NCBI RefSeq assembly: GCF_018402495.1 | Contig: NZ_JAGYIU010000002.1 | Location: 400,984 to 464,983, forward strand | Reading direction: 5' to 3' | From: Pseudoalteromonas sp. | GTDB lineage: Bacteria; Pseudomonadota; Gammaproteobacteria; Enterobacterales; Alteromonadaceae | DNA: 64,000 nt | Shown here: piece by piece, positions 16,234 to 26,245 of the stretch | How the letters are laid out: each line of letters begins with the position of its first letter | How positions within the stretch are numbered: position 1 is the first letter of the stretch | The notes under the pieces: model-generated | Database searches by the model: none | What the model was told of the DNA's origin: nothing | Seen by the model: only the letters and a program-made list of their open reading frames with translations | Position numbers and translations under genes: made by a program

Positions 16234-16965
16234 TTAAAGACTTTCTAGGAAATCCTCATCAAAATCATCAGGCTCTTCTTTTATTGGCGGGTTGCCATCA
16301 TACAGCTCGTATAACTGACGCTGAAAGTAAATGTCTTTAATAAACAAGTATGGATCTAGCGAATCATTCAATAGCCCCTCTTGAGCCATTAAAGACGCAC
16401 GAGCTTCAACCGCTTTTAACGCAAACACTAAAATAGTTTGCGGTGTAGTTAAAGCGATCTCAGGTAATACAACATTATCTACAACATCACCAGTTAAATT
16501 ACGAGCAGTAGAAGGCCCCATTGCTGGGAGCATTAAATAAGCGCCATCGCCCACCCCCCAAACACCTAAGGTTTGGCCAAAGTCTTCATCATTTACTTCA
16601 AGTCCTAACGAACTTGCCACGTCAAATATACCAAACACACCTACAGTAGAATTTACTAGAAAACGCGCAAAGTTAATTCCGGCACTACTTGGTTTGCCTT
16701 GCAACCCTGCATTAATGATGTTAACAGGTGCTGTAATATTATCAGTAAAATGCACAATACTGCGGCGAACAGGCTGAGGTGTCACTGTTATATAACCCAC
16801 AGCGGCTGGCCTTAAAACATACGTATCGAGCACATCCATATTAAAGTCGTAAATAGGTCTATTGACGCTCTGTAATGGATCGCGCTCATCATATTTACTC
16901 TCGGGCACTTGAGCGCATCCCGATAAAATAAGTAAACACGACAAAAGTAAGCCTTGTTTTAACAT
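16234..16965 (-). CDS. mlaA: MlaA (VacJ) outer-membrane lipoprotein
   Basis: Outer-membrane component of the Mla pathway, which removes misplaced phospholipids from the outer leaflet with MlaC and the MlaFEDB transporter. The signal peptide has lipobox LSGC (Cys17). The mature protein carries the family segments DPLQSVNRPIYDFN, NITAPVNIINAGLQGK and RFLVNSTVGVFGIFDVAS, then EDFGQTLGVWGVGDGAYLMLP and GPSTARNLTGD. The C-terminus is acidic. It begins nine bases after ccmI and is probably the last gene of that transcript; the other mla genes are not here. Confidence 0.95.
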   Translation of the reverse strand: MLKQGLLLSCLLILSGCAQVPESKYDERDPLQSVNRPIYDFNMDVLDTYVLRPAAVGYITVTPQPVRRSIVHFTDNITAPVNIINAGLQGKPSSAGINFARFLVNSTVGVFGIFDVASSLGLEVNDEDFGQTLGVWGVGDGAYLMLPAMGPSTARNLTGDVVDNVVLPEIALTTPQTILVFALKAVEARASLMAQEGLLNDSLDPYLFIKDIYFQRQLYELYDGNPPIKEEPDDFDEDFLESL

Positions 16966-16974
16966 CTTAAATCC

Positions 16975-18231
16975 TTAAGGTATTAATGTATCAATATTCA
17001 ATTGCACTTGGCGTACGTCTTTAAACGTTATCACTTGAGAGTGCCCTTCAAGCTCCCCCGTGCTTGGCATAACAGAATCATCATTAGAGATCCGTGCAGA
17101 GATAACAATGTCACCTGCACTCGATAAATTAAGCCCTGCCATCATGGCATTAGCATCGCTCAGCTCCACTGTAATCGGAAAACTATAGTCTGTTAATTTA
17201 ACTACAGCTAAAGGCATAGGTGAGCCCTCAGCCGCTTTAGCAAACACGAACAAAATACCGTTCTCAGGTTGTTTTTCAACAAATTGGTCATCAATATTTA
17301 CTGTCACTTGAATACGTTGAGTTGAGCTGTGTTCAGTATTATTCGCTTCGCTGTGTTGGGCCATTTGTTGATTTATTTCGCTAATACGCTCAGAAATCAT
17401 TGCATAGCGCGTATCAGACTCATTCATACTAGTGAGTAACACTTCAAATGCCGCTTTTGCCTGAAGCCAATCTTTTCTTTCATAAGCAATCAAGGCCAGT
17501 AACGAAATTGCATCTAAATTATCCGGTTGTGCTTGCAACACTTTAGAAAGCATACCCGCTGCGCGAGTCATGTCCTGTTCATTGCCCTCAAGTAATAGCA
17601 CCTGTGAGTAACTAACCAGCGCTTGCATATTATCAGGATTCATAAGTAGTGCTTTATCAAACGACTGTTTCGCCATATCAAGCTCATTAAGCATTAAAGC
17701 AACTCGTCCCAACAGCATCCAAGCGACTTCATCATCACCGCTTTGACTTAACTTAGTACGCAGTGCCAATGCAAACGCTTGTAGCTCATTTTTAGTTAAT
17801 GGCTCACCCTTTTGCATAACAGCACGCTGACCATAATCAGCCAAGTTATCCATTGCATCATGCCATGCTGCAATTTGGTGTTGGCTGCCTGTCATGGTAT
17901 AAAAAATACCTGCTAATGCAATTAAAAATGCGGCTCCCGTTAAAGCAAGAATGCGATTATCGCCACGACTGTGAAGTGACTTTTCAGGCGATAGCTCATT
18001 AAGCAAACGGCGTTTTAATTCAATAATAGCTTCACTATGATTTTGCGAGTCGATACGTTGATTATCTAAATCTGTCTGTAATTCAACTAAACGCTGCTCA
18101 TAAATGCTGATAAGCTCTGCGTTAGCGTTATGAGTGATAGTTACTATGCGCTCTTTCTTTAAAAAAGGCACAATAATAAACAACAATGCAATGAGTGTGA
18201 GTAAAGCAAAAGACGCCCACATTAAAATCAT
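16975..18231 (-). CDS. ccmI: CcmI, cytochrome c maturation TPR protein
   Basis: Membrane-anchored apocytochrome chaperone of the haem-lyase step. Two membrane helices occur near residues 1-22 and 90-112, enclosing a cytoplasmic coiled-coil stretch (ISIYEQRLVELQTDLDNQRI). TPR repeats follow at about 160-290 (WMLLGRVALMLNELDMAKQS, LLALIAYERKDWLQAKAAFE), then a beta-rich C-terminal domain. In E. coli this part is fused to CcmH; here CcmH and CcmI are separate, as in Pseudomonas. The gene directly abuts ccmH. Confidence 0.92.
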   Translation of the reverse strand: MILMWASFALLTLIALLFIIVPFLKKERIVTITHNANAELISIYEQRLVELQTDLDNQRIDSQNHSEAIIELKRRLLNELSPEKSLHSRGDNRILALTGAAFLIALAGIFYTMTGSQHQIAAWHDAMDNLADYGQRAVMQKGEPLTKNELQAFALALRTKLSQSGDDEVAWMLLGRVALMLNELDMAKQSFDKALLMNPDNMQALVSYSQVLLLEGNEQDMTRAAGMLSKVLQAQPDNLDAISLLALIAYERKDWLQAKAAFEVLLTSMNESDTRYAMISERISEINQQMAQHSEANNTEHSSTQRIQVTVNIDDQFVEKQPENGILFVFAKAAEGSPMPLAVVKLTDYSFPITVELSDANAMMAGLNLSSAGDIVISARISNDDSVMPSTGELEGHSQVITFKDVRQVQLNIDTLIP

Positions 18232-18693
18232 TTAACTTTGCTCCTGACGTTTATTTTGTTTAATCAGCTTGTTGAGCATCACTTCATCAGCGTCACTCCA
18301 CGTTTGTTTTACCGACGCCTTTCGTTGGCGAATAACAATGAAGCCAAACCCAATTATTACAATCAATACCGGTAGCACCCACAGTATTAAAGTAGCCGGC
18401 GTTACAGGTGGATCGTAGTGGACAAAATAGCCATAGCGGTCAATCATGTAATCAATAACTTCATCTTTGGTTTTACCATCTTTAACCAACGCCAGTACTC
18501 GCTCACGCAAATCTTTTGCTACAACAGCATCAGAGTCTGCAATATTTTGGTTTTGACATTTAGGGCAACGTAATTCTTTTGTCAGCTCTTCAAAGCGAAC
18601 TGCTTGCTCATTACTATCAAACTGATAACGGTCTTGCTGAGCGAACGCAGCAAAACTAATAAACAAGCTAAGGGTTAATAAAAAAAATCTCAT
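18232..18693 (-). CDS. ccmH: CcmH, thioredoxin-like apocytochrome c reductase
   Basis: Periplasmic membrane-anchored thiol oxidoreductase that prepares the CXXCH motif of apocytochromes for haem attachment. A signal peptide ends near AFAQQ, and the conserved LRCPKCQNQNIADSDA holds the Cys43/Cys46 redox pair. A membrane helix lies at about 104-124 (VTPATLILWVLPVLIVIIGFG), followed by a short cytoplasmic tail. It lacks the TPR extension found in E. coli CcmH. The start codon overlaps the ccmG stop by four bases. Confidence 0.95.
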   Translation of the reverse strand: MRFFLLTLSLFISFAAFAQQDRYQFDSNEQAVRFEELTKELRCPKCQNQNIADSDAVVAKDLRERVLALVKDGKTKDEVIDYMIDRYGYFVHYDPPVTPATLILWVLPVLIVIIGFGFIVIRQRKASVKQTWSDADEVMLNKLIKQNKRQEQS

Positions 18694-19262
18694 GGCTGCA
18701 GCTCCTGCATTTTAGACGCAAACTTAGCGCGCCAAACTCGAGGGTTTATATCACCGGTGTGGTGCAACAAAATAGTGCCATTTTTATCGACTAAAAAAGT
18801 CTCTGGGGCACCTGATACGCCCAAATCTAAAGATAACGAACGCTCTAGATCTAAAATATTAAATTGATAAGGGTCGCCTGCGCGCGCAAGCATGTTGCTC
18901 ACGTCATCGCGCAGCGCTTGCATATCAAATGGCCCGTCAAAATCGGCATCGTAACTTTGTACATAATACAAACCAATAATTTTAACCCCTTGCTCGCGTA
19001 ACTCAGTCAAATAACCAAGCTCCGCTAAACACGTCGGACACCATGTGCCCCACACATTTAGCAAGTACACGTCACCCTTTAATTGCTCATCAGTCCAACG
19101 TTTATCGTCTTGCATTAAATCGGGCAAGTTAAACGCAGGCATAGTTTGACCAATTCGCCCTGTTTGTAATTCCCGCGGGTTGGCAAACAGTCCTTGGTAT
19201 AAAAATACACAAATTAAAATAAAAATTAACAACGGGGCAATTGCAATTAGTTTACGATTCAT
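18690..19262 (-). CDS. ccmG: CcmG (DsbE), thiol:disulfide interchange protein
   Basis: Membrane-tethered periplasmic thioredoxin-fold protein that keeps apocytochrome c cysteines reduced. An N-terminal helix (5-25) anchors it. The active site is WGTWCPTC with Cys75 and Cys78, preceded by MPAFNLPDL, and the cis-Pro region is VSGAPETFLVD. The length of 190 residues is typical. It overlaps ccmF by four bases. Confidence 0.95.
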   Translation of the reverse strand: MNRKLIAIAPLLIFILICVFLYQGLFANPRELQTGRIGQTMPAFNLPDLMQDDKRWTDEQLKGDVYLLNVWGTWCPTCLAELGYLTELREQGVKIIGLYYVQSYDADFDGPFDMQALRDDVSNMLARAGDPYQFNILDLERSLSLDLGVSGAPETFLVDKNGTILLHHTGDINPRVWRAKFASKMQELQP

Positions 19263-21220
19263 AATGCCCTCTCTATTTCATCTTTTCGCGGCGCCGCTCG
19301 GTAACGCTTATCAAATAAAATCACAAAGCCAGCTAAAGATATTAAAATACCGCCTATCCACATCCAACGCACAAATGGCTTGTGATAAATACGTAATGAC
19401 CATGCCCCTTCACTGAGTTGCTCACCAAGTGCAAGGTACAAATCGCGAGTAAACCCGGCATCAATTGCGGCCTCTGTCATAAATTGCATACCAATATCGT
19501 AACGACGTTTTTCAGCATATAAACGCGTCACCGTGTCATTACCTTTTAGTACTGTCACTACACCAGCATGACCACCATAATTAGCACCACGAATTTCTTT
19601 AACGCCTTCAAAGCGGTACTGATACTGGTTAAGCTGTGCAACATCACCCGGTTTCATTGACACATCACGCTCAACTGAATAAGCCGAAGTCAGTGTAATA
19701 CCAGCAATAACAAATGCTAAACCAACATGCCCCAGTACCATTGCCCAATAACTTAAACCCAAACGCTTTATACCGAGTTTAAGTGAGCCATGAACCGCTG
19801 CTTTGCTATATAAATCGATAAAAGTGGCAATAAATACCCATACACCTAGTGTGGTTGCTAATAATGTTAATGGCGTTACTACCTCATAGCTACTAAATAG
19901 CCACGCACAGGTAATAACAATGCTGGCTAATGCGCCTACAACTATTTTATTTTGTAAAAATGCCCACTTATTTTGCTTCCAACGAAGAAAAGGCCCTATT
20001 CCCATTAGAATTGCAAATGGCACCAGTAAAATAGCAAACATTTTATTAAAGAAGGGTTCGCCGATGGAGATACTGCCTAATCCCATTTCCTTGTGAACCA
20101 AAGGTAATAATGTACCTAACAATACAATTAACGTGGCAACGACTAAGAAAATATTATTCAACCAAAGTGCCACTTCTCGCGATACAAATTTATAGCGTCC
20201 TTCACTTTTAACTTGTGAAACACGCAAACCATATAGCGCTAAACCACCACCAACAACAACAGCTAAAAAGCCAAGAATAAATAAGCCACGATTGGGGTCT
20301 GTTGCAAAAGCATGCACCGAAACAATAATTCCTGAGCGGACAATAAAGGTACCCAGTAAGCTTAATGAAAAAGCAGCAATGGCCAGTAACACGGTCCATG
20401 ATTTAAACACACCACGTTTTTCAGTCACACTTAAAGAATGAATTAAAGCGGTTGCGACTAACCATGGCATGAGTGACGCGTTTTCAACGGGATCCCAGAA
20501 CCACCAGCCACCCCAGCCAAGTTCAGCATAAGCCCACCAACTGCCAATGGTGATACCTAAAGTTAAAAAGCCCCATGCTGTCATCGTCCATGGGCGTGAC
20601 CATTTTGCCCAAGTATTATCAAGTTTACCGGTTAACAGTGCGGCAATAGCGAAGGCAAACGCAACCGAGAGGCCTACATACCCCATATACAGTAGTGGTG
20701 GATGAATGATCATCCCCGGGTCTTGTAATAATGGATTTAAATCACGCCCTTCAACGGGAAAATAAGGCAGTAAACGCTCAAACGGACTTGATAGTAGCAA
20801 GGTATAGATCATAAACCCGACACCTAAAAAACCAAGCACACCTAATACTCGCGCTCTTAAAATCCATGGAAGTGCTTTTGTTCGAACTGCAACAAGAGCT
20901 GTCCAACCGGCTTGCATCAATAGCCATAGTAAAATAGCGCCTTCATGCCCCCCCCATGTTGAGGTAATTTTATAATACCAAGGTAAAGTACTACTTGAAT
21001 GATACGCAACATACGATACGGTAAAATCATCGGTTAAGCTGGCATAAATAAGGGCAGCAAACGATAAAGCAACAAATGCAAACTGACCAATAGCCAGTGA
21101 TGGCGCAGCGCGCATCAAACGTAAGTTTCCAGTATGCGCTCCCCAAAGTGGGAATATACATAATAAAACGCTTAACACCATGGCAAGCGTGAGAGAAAAA
21201 TAACCAAGCTCAGGGATCAT
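19259..21220 (-). CDS. ccmF: CcmF, haem lyase subunit
   Basis: Large polytopic inner-membrane protein that attaches haem from holo-CcmE to apocytochrome c. It has about 15 membrane helices and the tryptophan-rich WWD domain (WGGWWFWDPVENASLMPWL), with conserved His residues in loops such as PGMIIHPPLLYMGY. The length of 653 residues is usual. The frame opens at GTG 21232, but ATG 21220 has GGGAG six bases upstream and starts MIPELGYF, typical of the family; the ccmE stop codon lies between that ribosome site and the ATG, so the two are coupled. Confidence 0.96.
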   Translation of the reverse strand: MIPELGYFSLTLAMVLSVLLCIFPLWGAHTGNLRLMRAAPSLAIGQFAFVALSFAALIYASLTDDFTVSYVAYHSSSTLPWYYKITSTWGGHEGAILLWLLMQAGWTALVAVRTKALPWILRARVLGVLGFLGVGFMIYTLLLSSPFERLLPYFPVEGRDLNPLLQDPGMIIHPPLLYMGYVGLSVAFAFAIAALLTGKLDNTWAKWSRPWTMTAWGFLTLGITIGSWWAYAELGWGGWWFWDPVENASLMPWLVATALIHSLSVTEKRGVFKSWTVLLAIAAFSLSLLGTFIVRSGIIVSVHAFATDPNRGLFILGFLAVVVGGGLALYGLRVSQVKSEGRYKFVSREVALWLNNIFLVVATLIVLLGTLLPLVHKEMGLGSISIGEPFFNKMFAILLVPFAILMGIGPFLRWKQNKWAFLQNKIVVGALASIVITCAWLFSSYEVVTPLTLLATTLGVWVFIATFIDLYSKAAVHGSLKLGIKRLGLSYWAMVLGHVGLAFVIAGITLTSAYSVERDVSMKPGDVAQLNQYQYRFEGVKEIRGANYGGHAGVVTVLKGNDTVTRLYAEKRRYDIGMQFMTEAAIDAGFTRDLYLALGEQLSEGAWSLRIYHKPFVRWMWIGGILISLAGFVILFDKRYRAAPRKDEIERAL

Positions 21221-21221
21221 A

Positions 21222-21701
21222 TTAGCTCCCACTATCTAAATTGTATTTTGGTTTCTCGTGCTTAATTCCTTTTACTGCCTCGGCAACCTCGGCTGGCATA
21301 TACTCTTCATCATGTTTAGCCAGTACTTCAAACGCTTCTATTACATTAGGTTCAATGAGTATACCTTGTGCAACAATTCCCTGCCCTTCACGAAACAGAT
21401 CAGGCAAAATCCCCTGATAACGCACCGTGACCAATGGACCCGTATCGATAAGATCAAAGCTTACCTTCAGGCTCTGCTCATTTCTTTGTACTGTTCCTGG
21501 GACAACCATACCGCCAATGCGAAGCTTTTGTCCTATATGCGGCTTTTCTTTATTCGGGCCTTTACCATCAATTAATTCACTGGGGGTGTAAAACAAATTA
21601 ATGTTTTCTTGTAAGGCGTACAACACTAAACCAATTGATCCACCAATACCAAAAAGTACGGCGATAATAACCAAAAGGCGTTTTTTACGTCTAGGGTTCA
21701 C
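21222..21701 (-). CDS. ccmE: CcmE, haem chaperone
   Basis: Periplasmic chaperone that binds haem covalently and hands it to CcmF. An N-terminal anchor helix (9-29) precedes an OB-fold domain. The haem-binding motif [10 protein letters not shown] places His130 and Tyr134 exactly at the E. coli positions. The start is GTG 21701 with AGGAG eight bases upstream, overlapping the ccmD stop as GTGA. The length of 159 residues is normal. Confidence 0.96.
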   Translation of the reverse strand: MNPRRKKRLLVIIAVLFGIGGSIGLVLYALQENINLFYTPSELIDGKGPNKEKPHIGQKLRIGGMVVPGTVQRNEQSLKVSFDLIDTGPLVTVRYQGILPDLFREGQGIVAQGILIEPNVIEAFEVLAKHDEEYMPAEVAEAVKGIKHEKPKYNLDSGS

Positions 21702-21901
21702 GAGGTTTGCTCCTGCTTAGAATTTTTAATTCGAGTTTCACGCGCAATTTGCTGCTCTACCGACGCTAAAATTTGTTTCTTATCGCGTAACGAGCTAAAT
21801 AAAATGCCTAATAAAATCAATGCGCATGTACCAAAAGAAAGCCATACATAAAAACCATAGCCTCCCATTGCAATAAAATCAGAAAACGAGTCAAACTGCA
21901 T
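21698..21901 (-). CDS. ccmD: CcmD, small haem-export membrane protein
   Basis: Single-helix protein of 67 residues that helps release holo-CcmE from the CcmABCD complex. The N-terminal [19 protein letters not shown] motif with one membrane span (about 15-37) and a basic cytoplasmic tail are typical. Position between ccmC and ccmE confirms the assignment. Confidence 0.93.
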   Translation of the reverse strand: MQFDSFSDFIAMGGYGFYVWLSFGTCALILLGILFSSLRDKKQILASVEQQIARETRIKNSKQEQTS

Positions 21902-21903
21902 AA

Positions 21904-22641
21904 TTACCCCTTAGTTAACAACTGTCGCACCCATGGGCGGTGCTTTTCACGGTGTAAAATTTCATTTTTAAGACGAATTAAAGTCACAGTACCCACAAAG
22001 GCGGCAAAGGCTAAAATATTAATCATTAACGGCCAAAACATACTTGGGTCAACCGCGTCGCGGTTAAATTTAGTGATACTGGCTCCCTGGTGTAGGGTGT
22101 TCCACCATTCCACTGAAAAATGAATAATAGGCAAGTTTATAACACCTACAATCGCCAAAATAGAGGCCGCGCGACCTGCTGCTTTTTTATCCTCAAAGGC
22201 ATGGTACAAAGACAACACTCCTAAGTACAGAAATAATAAAATAAGCTCAGAGGTCAGTCGTGCATCCCATACCCACCAAGCACCCCACATAGGTTTACCC
22301 CATGCTGCACCGGTGATTAAGGCTATTGCGGTCATGCAGGCACCTACGGGTGCAATGGCTATTACAGCAAGTTCAGCGTTACGCAATTGCCATACCAGCG
22401 CAACAATGGCGGCAATCGCCATTGATGAATAAGCGCCCATAGATAAAATAGCGGAAGGCACGTGAATAAAAATAATACGGTAACTGTCTTTTTGTTGGTA
22501 ATCGGCAGGGGCAAAACCTAATCCCCATACCCAACCGACAATCATACTAATAACCGTTACTACTGCAAAATATGGCAGTAGAGTATTGCATAATTGATAT
22601 GCTCGCTCTGCTTTCGCATACGGATGTAACCACTTCCACAT
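21904..22641 (-). CDS. ccmC: CcmC, haem-handling protein
   Basis: Inner-membrane protein that attaches haem to CcmE. Six membrane helices surround the WWD motif (WGAWWVWDARLTSELILLF, about 119-137). The external haem ligands His60 (FIHVPSA) and His184 (TLHQGAS) are at the same positions as in E. coli. The length of 245 residues is normal. It is one base from ccmB and two from ccmD. Confidence 0.96.
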   Translation of the reverse strand: MWKWLHPYAKAERAYQLCNTLLPYFAVVTVISMIVGWVWGLGFAPADYQQKDSYRIIFIHVPSAILSMGAYSSMAIAAIVALVWQLRNAELAVIAIAPVGACMTAIALITGAAWGKPMWGAWWVWDARLTSELILLFLYLGVLSLYHAFEDKKAAGRAASILAIVGVINLPIIHFSVEWWNTLHQGASITKFNRDAVDPSMFWPLMINILAFAAFVGTVTLIRLKNEILHREKHRPWVRQLLTKG

Positions 22642-22642
22642 A

Positions 22643-23329
22643 TTAACTTACACTCACTTTTAATGCTGATGATATGGCAATTGGCGCACTGATAGTCGCA
22701 ACGACTAACATCGCACCAAGGATTGCAAGCTGACCACTGTAATCCAGCGACATAGTGCTGGTATCAATAGCGGAAGTTGCAAAAATTAAAACCGGAATAT
22801 ACAAAGGCAAAACGAGCAAACTCATTAAAATGCCGCCTTTTTGTAATCCCACAGTCAAGCCCGCCCCTATTGCGCCAATAAAGCTCAATAAAGGCGTACC
22901 CAATAATAGCGTTAATAACGTGGCCATTAGGGCCGTCGTATCTAAATTTAGTAGTAAAGCAAATAAAGGAGTCATTAACACTAGCGGTAAGCCGGTGATC
23001 ACCCAGTGTGCGGCAACTTTGCCCAGTACCGTTAATGATAAGGGGTATGACGAAGCAATGAGCTGTTCCAAAGAGCCGTCGTGGTAATCATCTCTAAACA
23101 GTTTATCAAGACCAAGCATGGTCGAGAGTAAAGCCGCCACCCAAATAATGCCCGGTGCCATTCTTGATAGCAAGCCTGGCTCAGGCCCTATGGCTAATGG
23201 AAACAACGAGATAACAATTAAAAAAAACAAGATAGGATTAACTATTTCAGCGCGCTGACGAAAAGCGAGCTTAACGTCTTTGCTAAATACCGCGACAAAT
23301 AACTGCCAATATGAATGCTGTCGTGTCAT
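22643..23329 (-). CDS. ccmB: CcmB, ABC transporter membrane subunit
   Basis: Six-helix membrane partner of the CcmA ATPase; the complex drives release of haem-loaded CcmE. Family features include FRQRAEIVNPILFFLIVISLFPLA near the N-terminus, LLSTMLGLDKLFRDDYHDGSLEQL (about 66-89) and GLQKGGILMSLLVLPLYIPVLIF. Its ATG overlaps the ccmA stop by one base (TAATG). Confidence 0.95.
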   Translation of the reverse strand: MTRQHSYWQLFVAVFSKDVKLAFRQRAEIVNPILFFLIVISLFPLAIGPEPGLLSRMAPGIIWVAALLSTMLGLDKLFRDDYHDGSLEQLIASSYPLSLTVLGKVAAHWVITGLPLVLMTPLFALLLNLDTTALMATLLTLLLGTPLLSFIGAIGAGLTVGLQKGGILMSLLVLPLYIPVLIFATSAIDTSTMSLDYSGQLAILGAMLVVATISAPIAISSALKVSVS

Positions 23330-23949
23330 TAGTGGCGGTACTCCAAAGTCAACGTTTGTAAGTCACTAAAGTGGGTGGTTAAATCTTGGTGTGTTGTTAA
23401 CAAAATAGCGCCCCCCTTTGATAAGTGCTCAGTAAAACGTTGCTGTAAAAAGGCAACCCCGCTTTTATCTAGCGCCGTGAAAGGTTCATCTAAAATCCAT
23501 AACTTGGCTTCAGATAACCATAATCGAACGAGAGCCACTCGCCGCTGTTGACCCGCAGATAACGTTCTTACTGGCACATCTTCCAGCCCCACTAACCCTA
23601 ACTTACTTAATAAAGGGTATAAGTCAGGAGTATCAACATAACCATTAATAGCCAACCAATGTGCTACATTTTCAAGTGCACTGAGTTGAACGTTAACACC
23701 TGTTTTGTGGCCTATAAATAATAAGTCTCTGGCATATTCGTCATAATATTTTTTGATAGATTGATTTAGGTATAAAATATCACCTTCATCCGGCAGCGAA
23801 AAACCAGCAATAATGCGCAATAATGATGTTTTACCAGCCCCATTAGGGCCAGCTAACTGCATGATTTGACCGCTTTTAAGGCTAAAATTAAGTTCATCAA
23901 ACAAACAACGCTCTTGCTTGATACAAGTAACGGACTTAATGTGTAACAA
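23329..23949 (-). CDS. ccmA: CcmA, cytochrome c maturation ABC ATPase
   Basis: Cytoplasmic ATPase of the CcmAB complex and first gene of the ccm operon. Walker A is GPNGAGKTS (34-42), the signature LSAGQQRR, Walker B LWILDEPF, and the H-loop His lies in LLTTHQ. The frame opens at TTG 23970, but TTG 23949 gives the usual short N-terminus (MLHIKSVTC) with a weak GAGAG upstream; both candidate starts are non-ATG, suggesting low translation. The gene is divergent from the FliK-like gene at 24063. Confidence 0.94.
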   Translation of the reverse strand: MLHIKSVTCIKQERCLFDELNFSLKSGQIMQLAGPNGAGKTSLLRIIAGFSLPDEGDILYLNQSIKKYYDEYARDLLFIGHKTGVNVQLSALENVAHWLAINGYVDTPDLYPLLSKLGLVGLEDVPVRTLSAGQQRRVALVRLWLSEAKLWILDEPFTALDKSGVAFLQQRFTEHLSKGGAILLTTHQDLTTHFSDLQTLTLEYRH

Positions 23950-24062
23950 GATGACGATTCTCTCTGCCAAAAATTAGCCGTAAGTCTACCATAATGATAG
24001 GGTAATACGAATATTGCTTTAGAATCGATTTACTTAAAATAAAGAAAACTTGATATAAAATA

Positions 24063-26243
24063 ATGAATACACCAACGCACATCACATTGTCTAACCCACA
24101 GGTTAGTAATCAAACAACTGATTCAGGTAAGGCTGCGTTAGCAACACTGCCACCTGAAGTGCTGGCGGCAAAAAATATTCAGTTTTCTAAAGATTCAGTC
24201 ATGCTTGATGTGTTTATGAATAAGCAGTGGCAAACGATTCGCCTTGGGACAACTGAGACATTCACAAACGTTGAAAAAATAGCAAGCGCTAACATACAGT
24301 TAAGTGCAGATGGTAAAAGCTTAACCATCATCCCTAACAATACAACTTTAACAATTAAACAACCGGCTCAGTTACAACGATTTTTAAATTTTATAAACAC
24401 CCAAAGTGATATTCAAAACAGTCCATTATCACTTCAGGTGGTATTACAACCCACACCAAAGTTGGTCATTGAAAAATTTAATGCCAGTATTACTATTAAT
24501 AAACACGTTGCACAATTACTCGCAGATGAGCCTTTAATAAAGGGGATGATTGAAACGGATAGCAAAGGTACACGACTTAATATTATTAATCGTTTTGCTG
24601 ATATAGTGCATTCGCAGCCAATAAACCAAGCAAAATTAACACAATTACTTGCTAGCAATTTAAACCCTGCTCAGCTTCACGCCATGCCTAAGTTTGCTGT
24701 ATTAAGTCTAGACTCAACAAAAAACGTATTAACTATCAATCTAAGTCATCGCCAATTAAGTGAACTCCCCACAGTACCAACGAAGGTACACATTACTAAT
24801 CAAGCAGATAATTTACTGATTAAAACGGCTTATCAAAATACAACTGTGAGTCTTAAAAACTCGTTTAGTAAACCGTTTAATGAGATGCTGTCTTTTCAAC
24901 AGTCACAACGATTAGTGCAAGGTTTAATTGATCCCTCTGTAAATAAGAGTCACCCGCTCAGTAACGTAAATAGCCCAATACAGTCATGGTTAAAAAGTAG
25001 TTTTGCTGATTTCAAAACCCGTATTTTAGATGCGGTAAAGTACTTTGAAAACAAGCCATTTTCGACCACGATAAGCACTCCCTCAAAAACAGAGTTTACT
25101 GGCAATGCACAGCAAAAATGGCTTACCCCAGTACACAAAATTGACCTAACACCAGTAAAAAACGTATCGAATGCAGTGCCGCCTTTAATACAGTTTACTC
25201 AGCAAATAAAATCAAGTGTCTCTTTATGGCAACCGCCATTATTAACAGTACCCACAAACTTATTACCTTTTATTGCTCAAACTGAACAATCGTTAAATAG
25301 TACTACAATATTAAGTGACACATTAAAGCCCCTCGAAAAGCTATTATTGACGACAGTTTTAAAACAAACTCCAGCTACCCCACTAGAACAAAAAGAAACG
25401 AGCAAGCAGGTTTTAAGCAGTCAACTCAACACTGTTTTCACTAAACTGACAGATCAGGGCACAGATTTAAACCGCTTAGTTAATCAAGCTTTTAATCGTA
25501 TGTTGTCGGCTAATAACTTACACCCAACAACGATACAGCGTGAAATACTTAGCACCATAAGACCGACACAATTACCCAACGACACCTTACAAAGTTCGTT
25601 TAATAAAGGGATAGAACAGCTCTCACTGAGTATTTTAGCCGCCCCCCTCATTCATCAAAATCCAAATGTCATTAGTATCAACAAACACATCGGCTTAGAC
25701 GCCTTACTACAGGTTTTATTACCAACGTTTAAAGTCGGCAATAGCACAAATAAGTTACTAGAACAATTACAGCAACCACAAGTACAAGCATTAGCAAGCG
25801 AATTAAGCCAAATTAAAAGCACCTTAAATCAAGTGCAGGCACCGGCAATAAACCAGCAACCTGACACAAACTCCTTGGTACAATTTTTATTACCCATGAA
25901 GCTGCCAAGCGAAGCGGCACAAACCGAAATCTCTTTAGGGCAATATAAAAAATCAAGCAACGATAAGCTAGCAAACAAAGACGTTTGGTTTGTTAGGTTA
26001 AACTTTGATTATGCTGAACTGGGTAAGTTACAAATAACCGCAGAGCTGATGGACAAAGCATTAGATTGCCAGCTGTTAGCCTCTACCCAAGCTGTCAGTG
26101 CTTTGGCTTATCCACATCTTGATAATTTACGCTCAAAATTAGCAAAACAAGGTTTACAAGTGGGTGCGCTTAAACTGCAGCGAGCAGATGATAACCACCA
26201 AGCATTTTATCAATCTCACGCCATTATAAATATTAAGGTTTAA
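24063..26243 (+). CDS. FliK-like protein (second copy)
   Basis: A 726-residue protein with a long low-complexity, Asn/Gln/Thr/Leu-rich region and no membrane segment. The last 90 residues resemble the FliK C-terminal hook-length domain: LNFDYAELGKLQITAELMD, then LDNLRSKLAKQGLQVGALKLQ, matching the pattern LG.v.v.l...LR..L...Gl in FliK. It ends two bases before an FlhX-type gene, and FliK is known to contact FlhB, so the two may act together in flagellar export. The canonical fliK is separately present at 46151. The N-terminal 500 residues match nothing I recognise. No strong ribosome site precedes the ATG. Confidence 0.65.
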   Translation: MNTPTHITLSNPQVSNQTTDSGKAALATLPPEVLAAKNIQFSKDSVMLDVFMNKQWQTIRLGTTETFTNVEKIASANIQLSADGKSLTIIPNNTTLTIKQPAQLQRFLNFINTQSDIQNSPLSLQVVLQPTPKLVIEKFNASITINKHVAQLLADEPLIKGMIETDSKGTRLNIINRFADIVHSQPINQAKLTQLLASNLNPAQLHAMPKFAVLSLDSTKNVLTINLSHRQLSELPTVPTKVHITNQADNLLIKTAYQNTTVSLKNSFSKPFNEMLSFQQSQRLVQGLIDPSVNKSHPLSNVNSPIQSWLKSSFADFKTRILDAVKYFENKPFSTTISTPSKTEFTGNAQQKWLTPVHKIDLTPVKNVSNAVPPLIQFTQQIKSSVSLWQPPLLTVPTNLLPFIAQTEQSLNSTTILSDTLKPLEKLLLTTVLKQTPATPLEQKETSKQVLSSQLNTVFTKLTDQGTDLNRLVNQAFNRMLSANNLHPTTIQREILSTIRPTQLPNDTLQSSFNKGIEQLSLSILAAPLIHQNPNVISINKHIGLDALLQVLLPTFKVGNSTNKLLEQLQQPQVQALASELSQIKSTLNQVQAPAINQQPDTNSLVQFLLPMKLPSEAAQTEISLGQYKKSSNDKLANKDVWFVRLNFDYAELGKLQITAELMDKALDCQLLASTQAVSALAYPHLDNLRSKLAKQGLQVGALKLQRADDNHQAFYQSHAIINIKV

Positions 26244-26245
26244 CC